DNA of 64,000 nt, taken from positions 316,890 to 380,889 of the forward strand of contig NZ_LMDY01000001.1 of assembly GCF_001425905.1 (NCBI RefSeq), written 5' to 3'. This DNA comes from Methylibium sp. Root1272 (GTDB lineage Bacteria; Pseudomonadota; Gammaproteobacteria; Burkholderiales; Burkholderiaceae_C). Positions 51,394-60,420 of the stretch are shown piece by piece. How positions within the stretch are numbered: position 1 is the stretch's first letter; each line of letters starts with the position of its first letter. Below the pieces are notes generated by a model, which saw only the letters and a program-made list of their open reading frames with translations, did not search any database and was not told the DNA's origin. The translations under genes were made by a program, and so were the position numbers.

Positions 51394-51948
51394 TCACACG
51401 CGCTTGCGGTACTCGTGCGTGCGGGTGTCGATCTCGACCTTGTCGCCGGTCTGCACGAACAGCGGCACCGAGATCTCGAAGCCGGTGGCCAGCTTCGCGA
51501 TCTTCAGCACCTTGCCCGAGGTGTCGCCCTTGACGGCCGGCTCGGTTTCGGTGATCTCGCGCACCAGGCTGGTCGGCAGTTCGACCGAGATGGCCTTGCC
51601 GTCGTAGAACACTACCTCGACCGGCATGCCGTCCTCGAGGTACTGGATCGCATCGCCCATGTTCTCGGATTCGACCTCGAACTGGTTGTACTCGGCATCC
51701 ATGAAGGCGTACATCGGGTCGGCGAAGTAGGAGTAGGTGCACTCCTTCTTCTCGAGCACGATCTGGTCCATCTTGTCGTCGGCCTTGAACACCAATTCGG
51801 CACCGGAGCCGTTCAGCAGGTTCTTCATCTTCATGCGCACCGTGGCGGAATTGCGGCCGCCGCGGCTGTATTCGGTCTTGAGCACGACCATAGGGTCCTT
51901 GCCCTGCATGATCACGTTACCGGCGCGGATTTCCTGTGCGAGTTTCAT
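51394..51948 (-). CDS. efp: Elongation factor P, arginine-type
   Basis: 184 residues. Relieves ribosome stalling at polyproline. The tip loop of domain I reads [13 protein letters not shown], placing arginine at residue 32; this is the EarP-modified (rhamnosylated Arg32) class, not the lysine class of E. coli. earP lies directly upstream on the same strand. The ATG at 51948 gives [11 protein letters not shown]. Three OB-like domains, normal length. Confidence 0.97.
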   Translation of the reverse strand: MKLAQEIRAGNVIMQGKDPMVVLKTEYSRGGRNSATVRMKMKNLLNGSGAELVFKADDKMDQIVLEKKECTYSYFADPMYAFMDAEYNQFEVESENMGDAIQYLEDGMPVEVVFYDGKAISVELPTSLVREITETEPAVKGDTSGKVLKIAKLATGFEISVPLFVQTGDKVEIDTRTHEYRKRV

Positions 51949-52035
51949 AGTGATTCCGTGTTGGAAGCGGCGAGCCCGAGGTGGCCCGACCGTGCTGCCC
52001 AGCGGCAGCGCCGCCTTCTTTCTAGACAACTCGAC

Positions 52036-52041
52036 ATTTTA
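52036..52041 (-). promoter_or_regulatory. Candidate -10 box of efp
   Basis: On the minus strand GGCTAAAATGTC gives TAAAAT, overlapping the earP stop codon and 88 nt before the efp ATG. This would let efp be made in excess of earP, as expected for a substrate and its modifying enzyme. No firm -35 box. Confidence 0.4.
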
Positions 52042-53109
52042 GCCTCTGCCGGCCACGAAGCGAAGCAGGCTGTCGGTCGCGTCGGGCAAGGTGGCCAACT
52101 GCCCGCTCCAGTCGCGTGCAAGAACCCGCCAGGCAGGCAGATCGGGCCAGACCGGATGCGGGACGTCGTCGAGCCCGTTCCAGCCCCACCACAGCGCCCG
52201 GATCCGGGCGGCCAGAGCGGGCGACGCGGTGGTGAGGTAGCGGTTCAGGAAGGCGTCCAGCTTCACCGCGTGGAAATCATCCACTTGCGGATAGATGTGC
52301 CAGATGAACGGCGCGGCCGCCCACTGTGCCCGAGAGAAGGAGTCTTCGCCGCGCACGAAATTGAGGTCGCTCGCCCACAGCAGGTGGTCGAACTCCTCCT
52401 GCGGAAGGTAGGGCAGCGTCACGGTCCGCAGCGCGCCCGTGCGCCCGCCGTTGCCGAGCGCGGCTGTGACCTGCCGCGCGGCCTTGTCCGGCGTGACCAG
52501 CAGCACGGTCGGCTGCGCCGCCAGGCTGGTCAGCCAGCCCGGCAGCACCGGGTTGTCGTAGCAGAACAGGCTGACCACGCGCTCGCCGGGCTGGCGCACC
52601 ACGCCCTGGCGGGCCAGCCAGTCCGCCGCGTCGAAGGCCGCGCGCCGCGCTGGCAATCCCGGCTCGCGGATCAGGCCGGCGGTGGCCGGCGTGAAGCCGG
52701 GGTAGAGGAACCACTTGGTCAGGCCCTGACCGGGCCCTTCGAGCTGCGGCGAAGGCAGCCCGTGGCTGCGCTCCACGTAGGACTCGGCGCTCAGGTATTC
52801 GAAGTTGATCCACACCGGCGGACGCGGGCGGACCATGCGGCGCACAAAGCCTTCGGGCAGCTGGCAGCCGAAGGTCTCGACAACCACGTCGCCGGGCTCG
52901 CGGTCCGGCAGCGGGTCGGCCCAGCGCAGCACTTCGACGCCGGCATGCCCTTGCGGCGCCATCCAAGCGAGTGCCGACGGATCGTCGATCCACAACCGCA
53001 CCTGCTGTCCTCGCCGCGCCAGGTCGATGGCGAGCCGCCACGACACGCCGACGTCGCCGAAGTTGTCGATCACGTGGCAGAACAGATCCCATCGCAGCGG
53101 CTGTGTCAT
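52039..53109 (-). CDS. earP: EF-P arginine rhamnosyltransferase EarP
   Basis: 356 residues, inverting GT-B glycosyltransferase (GT104) that adds rhamnose from dTDP-rhamnose to Arg32 of EF-P. Visible: [18 protein letters not shown] with the acid pair Asp15 and Asp19, [20 protein letters not shown], and the C-terminal [19 protein letters not shown] with Glu255 and the nucleotide-binding loop. Start at the ATG 53109; the open frame continues antisense into uvrC without homology. Divergent from uvrC with 42 nt between starts. Confidence 0.95.
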   Translation of the reverse strand: MTQPLRWDLFCHVIDNFGDVGVSWRLAIDLARRGQQVRLWIDDPSALAWMAPQGHAGVEVLRWADPLPDREPGDVVVETFGCQLPEGFVRRMVRPRPPVWINFEYLSAESYVERSHGLPSPQLEGPGQGLTKWFLYPGFTPATAGLIREPGLPARRAAFDAADWLARQGVVRQPGERVVSLFCYDNPVLPGWLTSLAAQPTVLLVTPDKAARQVTAALGNGGRTGALRTVTLPYLPQEEFDHLLWASDLNFVRGEDSFSRAQWAAAPFIWHIYPQVDDFHAVKLDAFLNRYLTTASPALAARIRALWWGWNGLDDVPHPVWPDLPAWRVLARDWSGQLATLPDATDSLLRFVAGRG

Positions 53110-53151
53110 CGGCGGGATTATCGACAGGGCGACGCTGCACAATCCGCGACC

Positions 53152-55185
53152 ATGACGGCCGTCTCCCCCGACAACACGGTGCCGCCGCCCGACGCCGCCG
53201 CCGCCGCCGCCGCGGCAGCCGGCGACGCGGCACGAGACCGCCTGGCAATCGAGGTGGCAGCCTTGCCCAGCCTGCCGGGCGTCTACCGCTACTTCGACGC
53301 GCAGGGCGCGCTGCTCTACGTGGGCAAGGCCGGCAACCTGAAGAAGCGGGTGTCCAGCTACTTCCAGAAAAACCACGGCGGAACGCGTACCGGCCACATG
53401 GTCGGCAAGATCGCGCGGCTCGAGACCACGGTCGTGCGCTCCGAGGCCGAGGCGCTGCTGCTCGAGAACAACCTGATCAAGACGCTGAACCCGAAGTTCA
53501 ACATCCTGTTCCGCGACGACAAGAGCTACCCCTACCTCAAGATCACCGGTGCGGCATCGCCCGGCGCGCCGCAGGCCGCTGCAGGCGCGGCCTTGGCCGC
53601 CGACTACCCGCGCATGGCCTACTACCGTGGTGGGGTGGACAAGCGACACCGCTATTTCGGTCCCTACCCGAGCGCCTGGGCGGTGAAGGAATCGATCCAG
53701 CTGCTGCAGAAGGTGTTCCGGTTGCGTACCTGCGAAGACACGGTGTTCAACCACCGCACGCGGCCATGCCTGCTGTACCAGATCAAGCGCTGCTCGGGGC
53801 CGTGCGTGCAGGCCATCGCGGCGGCGGACTACGCGCGCGACGTCAGGAACGCCGAGCGCTTCCTGCTCGGCGAACAGCAGGAGGTGATGGACACGCTGCA
53901 GGCGCAGATGATGGCGCACGCCGATGCGCTGGAGTTCGAGAAAGCCGCCGAGATCCGCAACCAGCTCGGCGCGCTGTCGCGGGTGCTGCACCAGCAGTCG
54001 GTCGAGACCAACGCCGACGGCGCCTTCGACAAGGACGCCGACATCCTGGCGGCGGTGGTGCAGGGCGGGCGTGCCTGCGTCAACCTGGCGATGGTGCGGG
54101 GCGGCCGGCACCTGGGCGATCGGCCGTACTTCCCGACGCACGTCGAGGAAGCCAGTGCGCTGGAAGGGTTGGAGGACGCTGCCGAACCGGCCGCCGAGGC
54201 TGCAGCGGTGCCGGCCCAGGCCCGTGTCGAGGTGCGGGTGCTGGAGGCTTTCATCGCTCAGCATTACCTCGACGGGGCGCCCCCGCCGCTGCTGATCACC
54301 AGCCATGCGATCGACAAGGCGCTGGTCGAGGCACTGACCGAAGCCAGCGGCGTGCGCGTCACCGCCCAGCACCAGCCGCGCGACCAGCGCCGGCAGTGGC
54401 TGGAGATGGCCCTGAAGAACGCCCGCATCAAGCTCACGCAACTGCTGAGCGAGGAGGGCTCGCAGCAGGCCCGCACGCGGTCCCTGGTCGACGCGCTCGA
54501 CCTGGCGCCCGACCAGCTGGAGCGCTTTCGCATCGAATGTTTCGACATCAGCCACACGGCCGGCGAGGCGACGCAAGCCTCTTGCGTGGTGTTCGAGGAG
54601 CACAAGATGCTGCCGGCCCAGTACCGCCGCTACAACATCACCGGCATCACCCCCGGCGACGACTACGCGGCCATGCGCCAGGTGCTGACGCGCCGCTACG
54701 CCAAGCTCGCCGAGGCGGCTGCTAAGAGCGAGGCCCGGCTGCCCGACCTGGTGCTGGTGGACGGCGGCAAGGGCCAGGTGGCGATGGCGCGCGATGTGTT
54801 CGAGGAGCTCGGACTCGACCTGTCGCTGATCGTCGGCGTCGAGAAGGGCGAGGGCCGCAAGGTCGGGCTCGAGGAACTGGTGTTCGCCGACGGCCGCGCC
54901 AAGGTCTACCTCGGCAAGGACTCGGCGGCGTTGATGCTGGTGGCGCAGATCCGAGACGAGGCCCACCGCTTCGCGATCACCGGCATGCGCGCCCGGCGTG
55001 CCAGTGTGCGCACCGGCGGCAGCCGGCTGGAGGACATCGCCGGCATCGGGCCCAAGAAACGTGCGAAGCTGCTGCAGCGCTTCGGCGGCGCACGCGGCGT
55101 GGCCAGTGCGAGCGTGGACGACCTATCGACCGTCGACGGCATTTCCAGAGAACTGGCGGAGGAGATCTACCGTGTCCTGCACTGA
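53152..55185 (+). CDS. uvrC: Excinuclease ABC subunit C
   Basis: 677 residues. Makes both incisions in nucleotide excision repair. An Ala-rich start (about 25 residues) precedes the GIY-YIG nuclease ([20 protein letters not shown]), a UVR segment ([20 protein letters not shown]), the RNase H-like 5' nuclease ([40 protein letters not shown]) and C-terminal helix-hairpin-helix repeats. The ATG at 53152 is chosen because earlier sequence in this frame is antisense to earP. Confidence 0.96.
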   Translation: MTAVSPDNTVPPPDAAAAAAAAAGDAARDRLAIEVAALPSLPGVYRYFDAQGALLYVGKAGNLKKRVSSYFQKNHGGTRTGHMVGKIARLETTVVRSEAEALLLENNLIKTLNPKFNILFRDDKSYPYLKITGAASPGAPQAAAGAALAADYPRMAYYRGGVDKRHRYFGPYPSAWAVKESIQLLQKVFRLRTCEDTVFNHRTRPCLLYQIKRCSGPCVQAIAAADYARDVRNAERFLLGEQQEVMDTLQAQMMAHADALEFEKAAEIRNQLGALSRVLHQQSVETNADGAFDKDADILAAVVQGGRACVNLAMVRGGRHLGDRPYFPTHVEEASALEGLEDAAEPAAEAAAVPAQARVEVRVLEAFIAQHYLDGAPPPLLITSHAIDKALVEALTEASGVRVTAQHQPRDQRRQWLEMALKNARIKLTQLLSEEGSQQARTRSLVDALDLAPDQLERFRIECFDISHTAGEATQASCVVFEEHKMLPAQYRRYNITGITPGDDYAAMRQVLTRRYAKLAEAAAKSEARLPDLVLVDGGKGQVAMARDVFEELGLDLSLIVGVEKGEGRKVGLEELVFADGRAKVYLGKDSAALMLVAQIRDEAHRFAITGMRARRASVRTGGSRLEDIAGIGPKKRAKLLQRFGGARGVASASVDDLSTVDGISRELAEEIYRVLH

Positions 55186-55204
55186 TGAATCGGCGGCGCA
55201 TCGC

Positions 55205-55681
55205 ATGCGCTGGCCTGCGGCCCGGCTCGTGGTTGCGCTGGTACTGACGCTGGGCGCCTGCTCTACCACGCCGCCGCCCGCGCCGGCACCCACGCGTACT
55301 GCGGCGCCTGCCGCACCCAAACCGTCGGCCGGAGCCTTGCCGGCCCCCGAAACGCCTCGCACGCTCGCAGGGCTGAGGCTGCAGGCGGCGCGGCGGCTGG
55401 TCACCGCCAATCCCGGCCTGACCTACACCGGCGAGGTGCCGGAGCCGCTGCTGGCCATCCCGGTGCTGGAGGTCGAGCTCAACGCCGACGGCAGCGTGCG
55501 CCGCATCGAGGTGCTGCGCGAGCCGCGCCAGGCCAAGGACACCATCCAGCTGGCGATCGACGCGGTGCGCCGTGCGGCGCCCTTCGGTGATGTGTCGAGA
55601 CTGCCCAGGCCCTGGAAGTTCACCGAAACCTTCCTGTTCCGCGACGACCGGAAGTTCAAGCCGCGCACCCTCGATTCCTGA
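55205..55681 (+). CDS. Putative lipoprotein with TonB C-terminal-like domain
   Basis: 158 residues from the ATG at 55205. Signal with lipobox VLTLGAC, a Pro/Ala/Thr linker, then a beta-rich domain with IPVLEVELNADGSVRRIEV and IDAVRRAAPFGDVSRLPRPW, which resembles TonB/TolA C-terminal domains. It would sit in the outer or inner membrane facing the periplasm. A GTG at 55172 would overlap uvrC by 14 nt and add 11 residues. No specific role can be named; it lies between uvrC and pgsA. Confidence 0.75.
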   Translation: MRWPAARLVVALVLTLGACSTTPPPAPAPTRTAAPAAPKPSAGALPAPETPRTLAGLRLQAARRLVTANPGLTYTGEVPEPLLAIPVLEVELNADGSVRRIEVLREPRQAKDTIQLAIDAVRRAAPFGDVSRLPRPWKFTETFLFRDDRKFKPRTLDS

Positions 55682-55732
55682 GCACTGTCGGCATCGCCAG
55701 GGGTACGGGCTCTTCTTGGGCACAATGCCCTC

Positions 55733-56299
55733 ATGTTCTTCACGCTGCCGACACTCCTGACCTGGGCGCGAATCGTCGCGATCCCGCTGATCGTCGGCGT
55801 GTTCTATCTGCAGGTGGCGCCGTCGATGCAGAACCTGATGGCGACGGTGCTGTTCATCGTGGTCGCGCTCACCGATTGGGCCGATGGCTACTTGGCGCGC
55901 AAGCTAAACCAGACCTCGTCGTTCGGTGCCTTCCTCGATCCGGTGGCCGACAAGTTCCTGGTCTGCGCGGCGCTGCTGATCCTGGTGCAGCTCGATCGCG
56001 TCAACGCGCTGATCGCGCTGGTGATCATCGGCCGCGAGATCGCGATCTCGGCACTGCGCGAGTGGATGGCGCAGATCGGCGCGTCGCGCAGCGTCGCAGT
56101 GCACATGCTGGGCAAGCTCAAGACGACCGTGCAGATGGTCGCGATCCCCTTTCTGCTGTTCGACGGCCATCTTCTCGGCTTCGTCGATACCCACCTGTGG
56201 GGCACCGTGCTGATCATCATTGCCGCCGCGCTGACCATCTGGTCGATGGTCTATTACCTGCAGAAGGCGCTGCCCGAGATCCGCGCCAAGGTGCGCTGA
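55733..56299 (+). CDS. pgsA: CDP-diacylglycerol-glycerol-3-phosphate 3-phosphatidyltransferase
   Basis: 188 residues, four or more membrane helices. Makes phosphatidylglycerophosphate. The CDP-alcohol phosphatidyltransferase signature spans DWADGYLARKLNQTSS and FGAFLDPVADK (about residues 44-75), with all metal-binding aspartates. uvrC-pgsA adjacency is common in proteobacteria. Its stop overlaps the ATG of the EamA gene (TGATG). Confidence 0.95.
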   Translation: MFFTLPTLLTWARIVAIPLIVGVFYLQVAPSMQNLMATVLFIVVALTDWADGYLARKLNQTSSFGAFLDPVADKFLVCAALLILVQLDRVNALIALVIIGREIAISALREWMAQIGASRSVAVHMLGKLKTTVQMVAIPFLLFDGHLLGFVDTHLWGTVLIIIAAALTIWSMVYYLQKALPEIRAKVR

Positions 56300-57195
56300 T
56301 GCTGCCGGCCGGGCGGCGCGCGCTGTTGATCGGCGCGATGCCGGCGCTGTTCGTGCTGATCTGGAGCACCGGCTTCATCGTGGCGCGCTATGGCATGCCG
56401 CATGCGCCACCGCTGAAGTTCCTGGCCTGGCGCTTTGCGTTCTCGGCGTTGTGCTTTGTCCTGTGGGTGCGGCTGTCCAACGCGGCGTGGCCGCAGGGGC
56501 GGGTGCAGTGGTGGCATCTGGCCGTGACCGGCGTGCTGATGCACGCCGGCTACCTGGGCGGGGTGTGGGCTGCAGTGAGGATGGGCATCGGGGCGGGCAC
56601 TGTGGCACTGGTCGTCGGCCTGCAACCCGTGCTGACCGCCGTGTGGATCAGCCGCACAGGATCGCAGTCCGAAAAAGTGTCGGCCCGGCAGTGGCTCGGC
56701 CTGGCGCTCGGCTTCGCCGGGCTCCTGCTGGTGGTGGGCCACAAGCTCGGCAGCGGCGAGGTCACGGCGGCGAACCTCGGTCTGTCCGTGTTCGCATTGC
56801 TCTGTATCACTGCGGGTACGCTGTACCAGAAGCAGCATGTGGCGCGTTGCGACGTGCGCACCGCCAGCGCTGTGCAACTGCTCGCGGCGCTGGTGGTCAC
56901 GCTGCCGCTCGCGCTGCTGGAGCCGGCGCCGGTGCAATGGCATCCGCAACTCCTCGGGGCGATGGCCTGGTCCGTCGTGGTGCCGACGCTCGGCGGAAGT
57001 TCGCTGCTCTACCTGCTGATTCAGCGGGGTGCAGCAACGTCCGTGACCAGCCTGCTCTACCTGGTGCCGCCTTGCACGGCGCTGATGGCGTGGCTGCTGT
57101 TCGGCGAATCACTGTCGTTGAGCGTGCTGATCGGGCTGGCCCTCACGGCGGCGGGCGTCGCCTTGGTGGTTCGTGCAACGCGACGCGACGCATGA
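56299..57195 (+). CDS. EamA/DMT family transporter
   Basis: 298 residues with ten hydrophobic helices in two EamA repeats (first: FVLIWSTGFIVARYGMPHAP; second begins near residue 155, LSVFALLCITAGTLYQKQHV; end LYLVPPCTALMAWLLFGESL). Drug/metabolite exporter superfamily, substrate unknown. Co-transcribed with pgsA by overlap, which need not mean shared function. Confidence 0.88.
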   Translation: MLPAGRRALLIGAMPALFVLIWSTGFIVARYGMPHAPPLKFLAWRFAFSALCFVLWVRLSNAAWPQGRVQWWHLAVTGVLMHAGYLGGVWAAVRMGIGAGTVALVVGLQPVLTAVWISRTGSQSEKVSARQWLGLALGFAGLLLVVGHKLGSGEVTAANLGLSVFALLCITAGTLYQKQHVARCDVRTASAVQLLAALVVTLPLALLEPAPVQWHPQLLGAMAWSVVVPTLGGSSLLYLLIQRGAATSVTSLLYLVPPCTALMAWLLFGESLSLSVLIGLALTAAGVALVVRATRRDA

Positions 57196-57326
57196 GTGGG
57201 GCGACCTGTGCCGTCGCGTCCACAAGGTGTCCCGTCGGGCATGCGGCGTCGACACGAGCCGGGTCGCCGGGCCCCGGCCGGCGGTCCGTCTGCATGGGGG
57301 AATACGCATAGAATCGCCTTCCGCGC

Positions 57327-57355
57327 TTGACACCCCGCAGGCTCACCGCTGTAAT
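57327..57355 (+). promoter_or_regulatory. Promoter of hupB
   Basis: TTGACA (57327-57332) and TGTAAT (57350-57355) with an ideal 17-nt spacer, about 100 nt upstream of the hupB GTG. A second possible -10 box, TAGAAT, lies at 57309-57314. This is the best sigma-70 promoter match in the window. The intergenic region 57196-57453 otherwise holds nothing recognisable. Confidence 0.75.
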
Positions 57356-57453
57356 GATCCGCAGTCCAAGCGGCCTTCCGCAGCGCGTCCCACCGGGCCG
57401 GGTCCCGCACCATCCACCGTAGACAGAGACACCTTTCAAAGGGGGTACCTTTC

Positions 57454-57726
57454 GTGAACAAGACTGAACTGATCGAACACATCGCCAAGCAGGCTGACAT
57501 CTCGAAGGCCGCTGCCACGCGCGCGCTCGAGGCGCTGATCGGCGGTGTGCGCACGACGCTCAAGAAGGGCGGCAGCGTGTCGCTCGTCGGGTTCGGCACG
57601 TTTGCCGTGACCAAGCGTGCGGCACGCAGCGGGCGCAACCCGCGCACCGGCGACACGATCAAGATCAAGGCGGCCAAGGTGCCGAAGTTCCGTCCGGGGA
57701 AGGCCCTGAAGGACGCACTCAACTGA
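57454..57726 (+). CDS. hupB: Nucleoid protein HU-beta
   Basis: 90 residues from a GTG start preceded by a strong AAAGGGGG ribosome site. DNA-bending histone-like protein: [20 protein letters not shown], the core [11 protein letters not shown] and the DNA-clamping arm [20 protein letters not shown] with its tip Asn-Pro. tRNA-Val follows after 14 nt, so both may be on one transcript. Confidence 0.95.
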   Translation: MNKTELIEHIAKQADISKAAATRALEALIGGVRTTLKKGGSVSLVGFGTFAVTKRAARSGRNPRTGDTIKIKAAKVPKFRPGKALKDALN

Positions 57727-57740
57727 ACCGTGTCCGGCTC

Positions 57741-57816
57741 GGGTGCTTAGCTCAGCTGGTAGAGCGGCGCCCTTACAAGGCGTAGGTCGGGGGTTCGAAC
57801 CCCTCAGCACCCACCA
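57741..57816 (+). tRNA. tRNA-Val (anticodon UAC)
   Basis: 76 nt with encoded CCA. Acceptor GGGTGCT pairs with AGCACCC; D arm GCTCAGCTGGTAGAGC; anticodon stem GCGCC/GGCGT with loop CTTACAA gives TAC; T arm GGGGGTTCGAACCCC. Located right after hupB and before the ppiD leader. Confidence 0.97.
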
Positions 57817-57871
57817 CCCCGGAGTCGACATCCAGCGACGGCCTCGACCGCTTCGATAGAATCCGGTAGCA

Positions 57872-57932
57872 GCGCTCTCCTCAGAGCGCGCAAGAGAGCC
57901 AGTCCCGCAAAGGCGAACCCCGGTTCGCCTTT
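57872..57932 (+). promoter_or_regulatory. Two consecutive hairpins in the ppiD leader
   Basis: First inverted repeat GCGCTCT/AGAGCGC (57872-57889, four-base loop); second AAAGGCGAACC/GGTTCGCCTTT (57909-57932, two-base gap), 11 pairs, ending in TTT. A -10-like TAGAAT lies just upstream (about 57856-57861). The second hairpin may terminate the hupB-tRNA-Val transcript; with a promoter ahead of it, it could equally act as an attenuator for ppiD. Confidence 0.5.
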
Positions 57933-57974
57933 GTCGCATGTGGACCGCCACAGATCGATCATCCGAGGCCATCG

Positions 57975-59897
57975 ATGTTTGAATTCGTTCGTTCGCACAC
58001 CCGGCTGTTCCAGTTCATCCTGGTCCTGCTGATCTTCCCGGCCTTCGTGTTCTTCGGCGTGCAGGGTTACACCGGCTTCAGCGAAGGCAACACGGTCGTT
58101 GCCAAGGTGGCGGGCACCTCGATCACGCAGGCCGAATGGGATGCGGCGCACCGCAACCAGGTCGAGCGCCTGCGGGCGCAGTCGCCCGGTGCCGACCTCA
58201 AGCTGTTCGACACACCCGAGGCGAAGCAGCGCACGCTGGACGCCCTGGTGCGCGAGCGCGTGATGCTGGTCGCGGCCGACAAGCTGCACCTGACGGCCAG
58301 CGACGAACGCCTGCAGCGGATGTTCGCCAGCGATCCGCAACTCGCCTTCCTGCGCAAGCCCGACGGCAGCCTGAACGCCGACCTGCTGGCGGCGCAGGGC
58401 ATGAGTGCGCGGCAGTTCGAGCAGCAACTGCGTCAGGACCTGGCGATGCGTCAGGTCCTGCAGGGCGTGAGCGGCACGGTGCTGGCACCGAGCCGCCCCA
58501 CGTCGACGGCGCTGGATGCGCTGTTGCAGCAGCGCGAGGTGCGCATCGCACGCTTCGAGGCGCAGAAGTTCGTTTCCAAGGTGAACCCCACCGACGCCGA
58601 CATCGAGGCCTACTACAAGGACGGCCGGCACGCCGCCGAGTTCGAGACGCCGGAGCAGGCGTCGATCGAGTACCTAGTGCTCGACCTCGATGCCATCAAG
58701 GCCGGCATCACGGTCGGCGACGACGATCTACGCAAGTACTACGCCGAGAACGAGAGCCGCTACGTCGCGCCGGAAGAGCGCCGCGCCAGCCACATCCTGA
58801 TCAAGGCCGAGAAGGGCGCGTCGGCCGAGCAGCGCGAGAAGGCCAAGGCGAAGGCCGCGGCCTTGCTCGCCGAGGCGCGGAAGGACCCTGCGAAGTTCGC
58901 CGAGCTGGCCAAGAAGAATTCGGAAGATCCCGGCTCCGCGGTGCAGGGTGGTGACCTGGACTTCTTCGCGCGCGGCGCGATGGTCAAGTCCTTCGAGGAC
59001 GCCGCCTTTGCGCTGAAGCCGGGGCAATTGAGCGAGGTGGTGGAAAGCGATTTCGGCTACCACGTGATCCTGCTCACCGCGGTGCGGGGCGGCGAGAAGA
59101 AGTCCTTCGAGTCCGTCAAGGCCGAGATCGAGAACGAGGTGAAGCAGCAACTGGCGCAGCGCCGCTACGCCGAAGCGGCCGAGACCTTCAGCAACACCGT
59201 CTACGAGCAGGCAGACACCCTGAAGCCGGCAGCCGAAAAGCTCAAGCTCACGGTACGCACGGCCACCGGCGTGGCGCGTACGCCGGCTCAGGGCGCCACG
59301 GGTCCGCTCGCCAACCCGAAGTTCCTGGAGGCCCTGTTCGCGGCCGACACCTTGCGCAACAAGCGCAATACCGAAGCGGTCGATCTGGGCGGCAACCAAC
59401 TGGTCGCCGGCCGCGTCGTCGACCATGCGCCGTCGCGCAAGCTGCCGCTCGCCGAGGTGAAGGATCGCGTGCGCGAGCGTGTCGTCGTCGAGCAATCGGC
59501 GGCGCTGGCGCGCAAGGAAGGCATGGCAAGGCTCGCGGCCTGGAAGGGCGGCGCTGAACCCGAGGGCCTGGAGCCGGCCTTGACGGTCTCGCGAGGACGG
59601 CAGCAGGAGCTGCCGCCCGCGCTGGTCGATGCGGTGATGAAGGCGCCGCCTGCGCCGCTGCCGTCGTGGACGGGGGTCGATTTCGGCGACGAGGGCTATG
59701 CGGTGGTGCGTGTCGACAAGCTGCTGCCGCGCGACCCGGCGGCCGGTGACGACAAGCGGCTGCAGCAGCAGTACGGGCAGATCTGGGGCACGGCCGAGGA
59801 CGAGGCCTACTACGCGGCACTGAAGGAACGCTACAAGGTGAAGATCACCGGCGTTGCCAAGAGCAGCGACACCGAGCAGCCCGGCGCTTCGCGCTGA
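57975..59897 (+). CDS. ppiD: Periplasmic folding chaperone PpiD (SurA_N/rotamase protein)
   Basis: 640 residues. Inner-membrane anchored periplasmic chaperone at the Sec exit site. One transmembrane segment (residues 12-29, FQFILVLLIFPAFVFFGV), a SurA_N-like helical domain (ITQAEWDAAHRNQVERLRAQ), a parvulin domain (about residues 265-365: ASHILIKAEK, GGDLDFFARGAMVKSFEDAA, FGYHVILLTA) and a C-terminal helical domain. Unlike E. coli PpiD the parvulin core looks well conserved. YfgM, its E. coli partner, is encoded at 15931. Ends 28 nt before tRNA-His. Confidence 0.93.
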   Translation: MFEFVRSHTRLFQFILVLLIFPAFVFFGVQGYTGFSEGNTVVAKVAGTSITQAEWDAAHRNQVERLRAQSPGADLKLFDTPEAKQRTLDALVRERVMLVAADKLHLTASDERLQRMFASDPQLAFLRKPDGSLNADLLAAQGMSARQFEQQLRQDLAMRQVLQGVSGTVLAPSRPTSTALDALLQQREVRIARFEAQKFVSKVNPTDADIEAYYKDGRHAAEFETPEQASIEYLVLDLDAIKAGITVGDDDLRKYYAENESRYVAPEERRASHILIKAEKGASAEQREKAKAKAAALLAEARKDPAKFAELAKKNSEDPGSAVQGGDLDFFARGAMVKSFEDAAFALKPGQLSEVVESDFGYHVILLTAVRGGEKKSFESVKAEIENEVKQQLAQRRYAEAAETFSNTVYEQADTLKPAAEKLKLTVRTATGVARTPAQGATGPLANPKFLEALFAADTLRNKRNTEAVDLGGNQLVAGRVVDHAPSRKLPLAEVKDRVRERVVVEQSAALARKEGMARLAAWKGGAEPEGLEPALTVSRGRQQELPPALVDAVMKAPPAPLPSWTGVDFGDEGYAVVRVDKLLPRDPAAGDDKRLQQQYGQIWGTAEDEAYYAALKERYKVKITGVAKSSDTEQPGASR

Positions 59898-59907
59898 AGC
59901 TCTCCGC

Positions 59908-59913
59908 TATAAT
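59908..59913 (+). promoter_or_regulatory. -10 box of tRNA-His
   Basis: Perfect TATAAT in CGCTATAATTCAAGG, 12 nt before the tRNA 5' end. The 21 bases 59905-59925 are almost identical to those in front of ndk. The -35 region falls in the end of ppiD and is not distinct. Confidence 0.6.
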
Positions 59914-59925
59914 TCAAGGCTCTGC

Positions 59926-60002
59926 GGTGGCTGTAGCTCAGTTGGTAGAGTCCAGGATTGTGATTCCTGTTGTCGTGGGTTCGAGTCCCATCAGCCACCC
60001 CA
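59926..60002 (+). tRNA. tRNA-His (anticodon GUG)
   Basis: 77 nt including the encoded G at -1 and CCA. The extra 5' G pairs with C73 as in all bacterial tRNA-His. Acceptor GTGGCTG pairs with CAGCCAC; the anticodon stem CAGGA/TCCTG encloses TTGTGAT, giving GTG; T arm GTGGGTTCGAGTCCCAT. Its 3' end borders the integrase-bearing region and is the likely attachment site. Confidence 0.97.
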
Positions 60003-60361
60003 AAATTTCCCTTTGAAATCAACACGTTAGGCCTGCCAAGGCCTTTTGTGGGATAAATCTGGGATAAATCCGTAGTTGAACGTGCCCCGAGGCGAAGCCT
60101 CGGAGAGGCCCTTCGAGCCCTACGAAGCGCGCCGAGAACATGTCTCGCGCGGAGCCAGACCCGCACCGCTGAGACTTCTCGAACCAAGGCAAGTCGGCTG
60201 GCCGGATCGATCAATTCGGGTCGGGCCTGCGGCTCCGGTGCGAGCAGCTCGGCTACCCCGATCCCGCTCGTTGGGTCGGCACCTTCGCGTCGGCGGATGG
60301 AACCCGCCCGCAACGCGCTGCGCGGGCACGCAGGCCGACCTCCTGCGGCGCGGCCCTCAGA
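60003..60361. other. Gene-poor stretch after tRNA-His
   Basis: About 360 nt with no supported gene on either strand. Contents: a palindromic hairpin AGGCCT-GCCA-AGGCCT followed by TTT (60029-60047), which may terminate tRNA-His; tandem repeats at 60049-60070; a 7-pair hairpin CCGAGGC-GAA-GCCTCGG (60087-60103). The first 70 nt are AT-rich, the rest GC-rich. The minus-strand open frame here is the translated tRNA and is rejected. Confidence 0.6.
60049..60070 (+). repeat. Tandem 11-bp repeats next to the attachment site
   Basis: TGGGATAAATC occurs twice in direct tandem (60049-60059, 60060-60070), 47 nt after the tRNA-His end. Position and spacing suit arm-type or accessory binding sites for the integrase or excisionase. 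Function is inferred. Confidence 0.6.
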
Positions 60362-60384
60362 TGTATGGACAAATGACATACAAT
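60362..60384 (+). promoter_or_regulatory. Operator/promoter of the toxin-antitoxin operon
   Basis: Perfect inverted repeat TGTATG (60362-60367) and CATACA (60377-60382), centres 15 nt apart, the second arm overlapping a TACAAT -10 box (60379-60384). It lies 37 nt before the antitoxin ATG, the expected place for binding by the ribbon-helix-helix antitoxin and toxin-antitoxin complex. Confidence 0.65.
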
Positions 60385-60420
60385 GTTGGCATCGAGAACG
60401 CAGTACACGAAAAGCATCTC

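Noticed and set aside
50749-53151. Extension of uvrC upstream to give a 1478-residue protein
   Set aside because: The first 800 codons are antisense to earP, efp and DUF3445; only the part from 53152 is UvrC. Long antisense frames are expected at this GC content.
57436-57972. Minus-strand open frame of 178 codons over tRNA-Val and hupB
   Set aside because: Contains the translated tRNA-Val antisense (WVLRGSNPRPTPCKGAALPA) and lies opposite hupB; artefact.
59831-60379. Minus-strand open frame of 182 codons over tRNA-His
   Set aside because: It includes the reverse translation of the tRNA gene (DGTRTHDNRNHNPGLYQLSY), a known false protein seen in many genomes, and has no other homology.
60076-60420. 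N-terminal extension of the antitoxin
   Set aside because: The frame is open but crosses the operator and -10 box and shows no DUF1778 homology before 60421.
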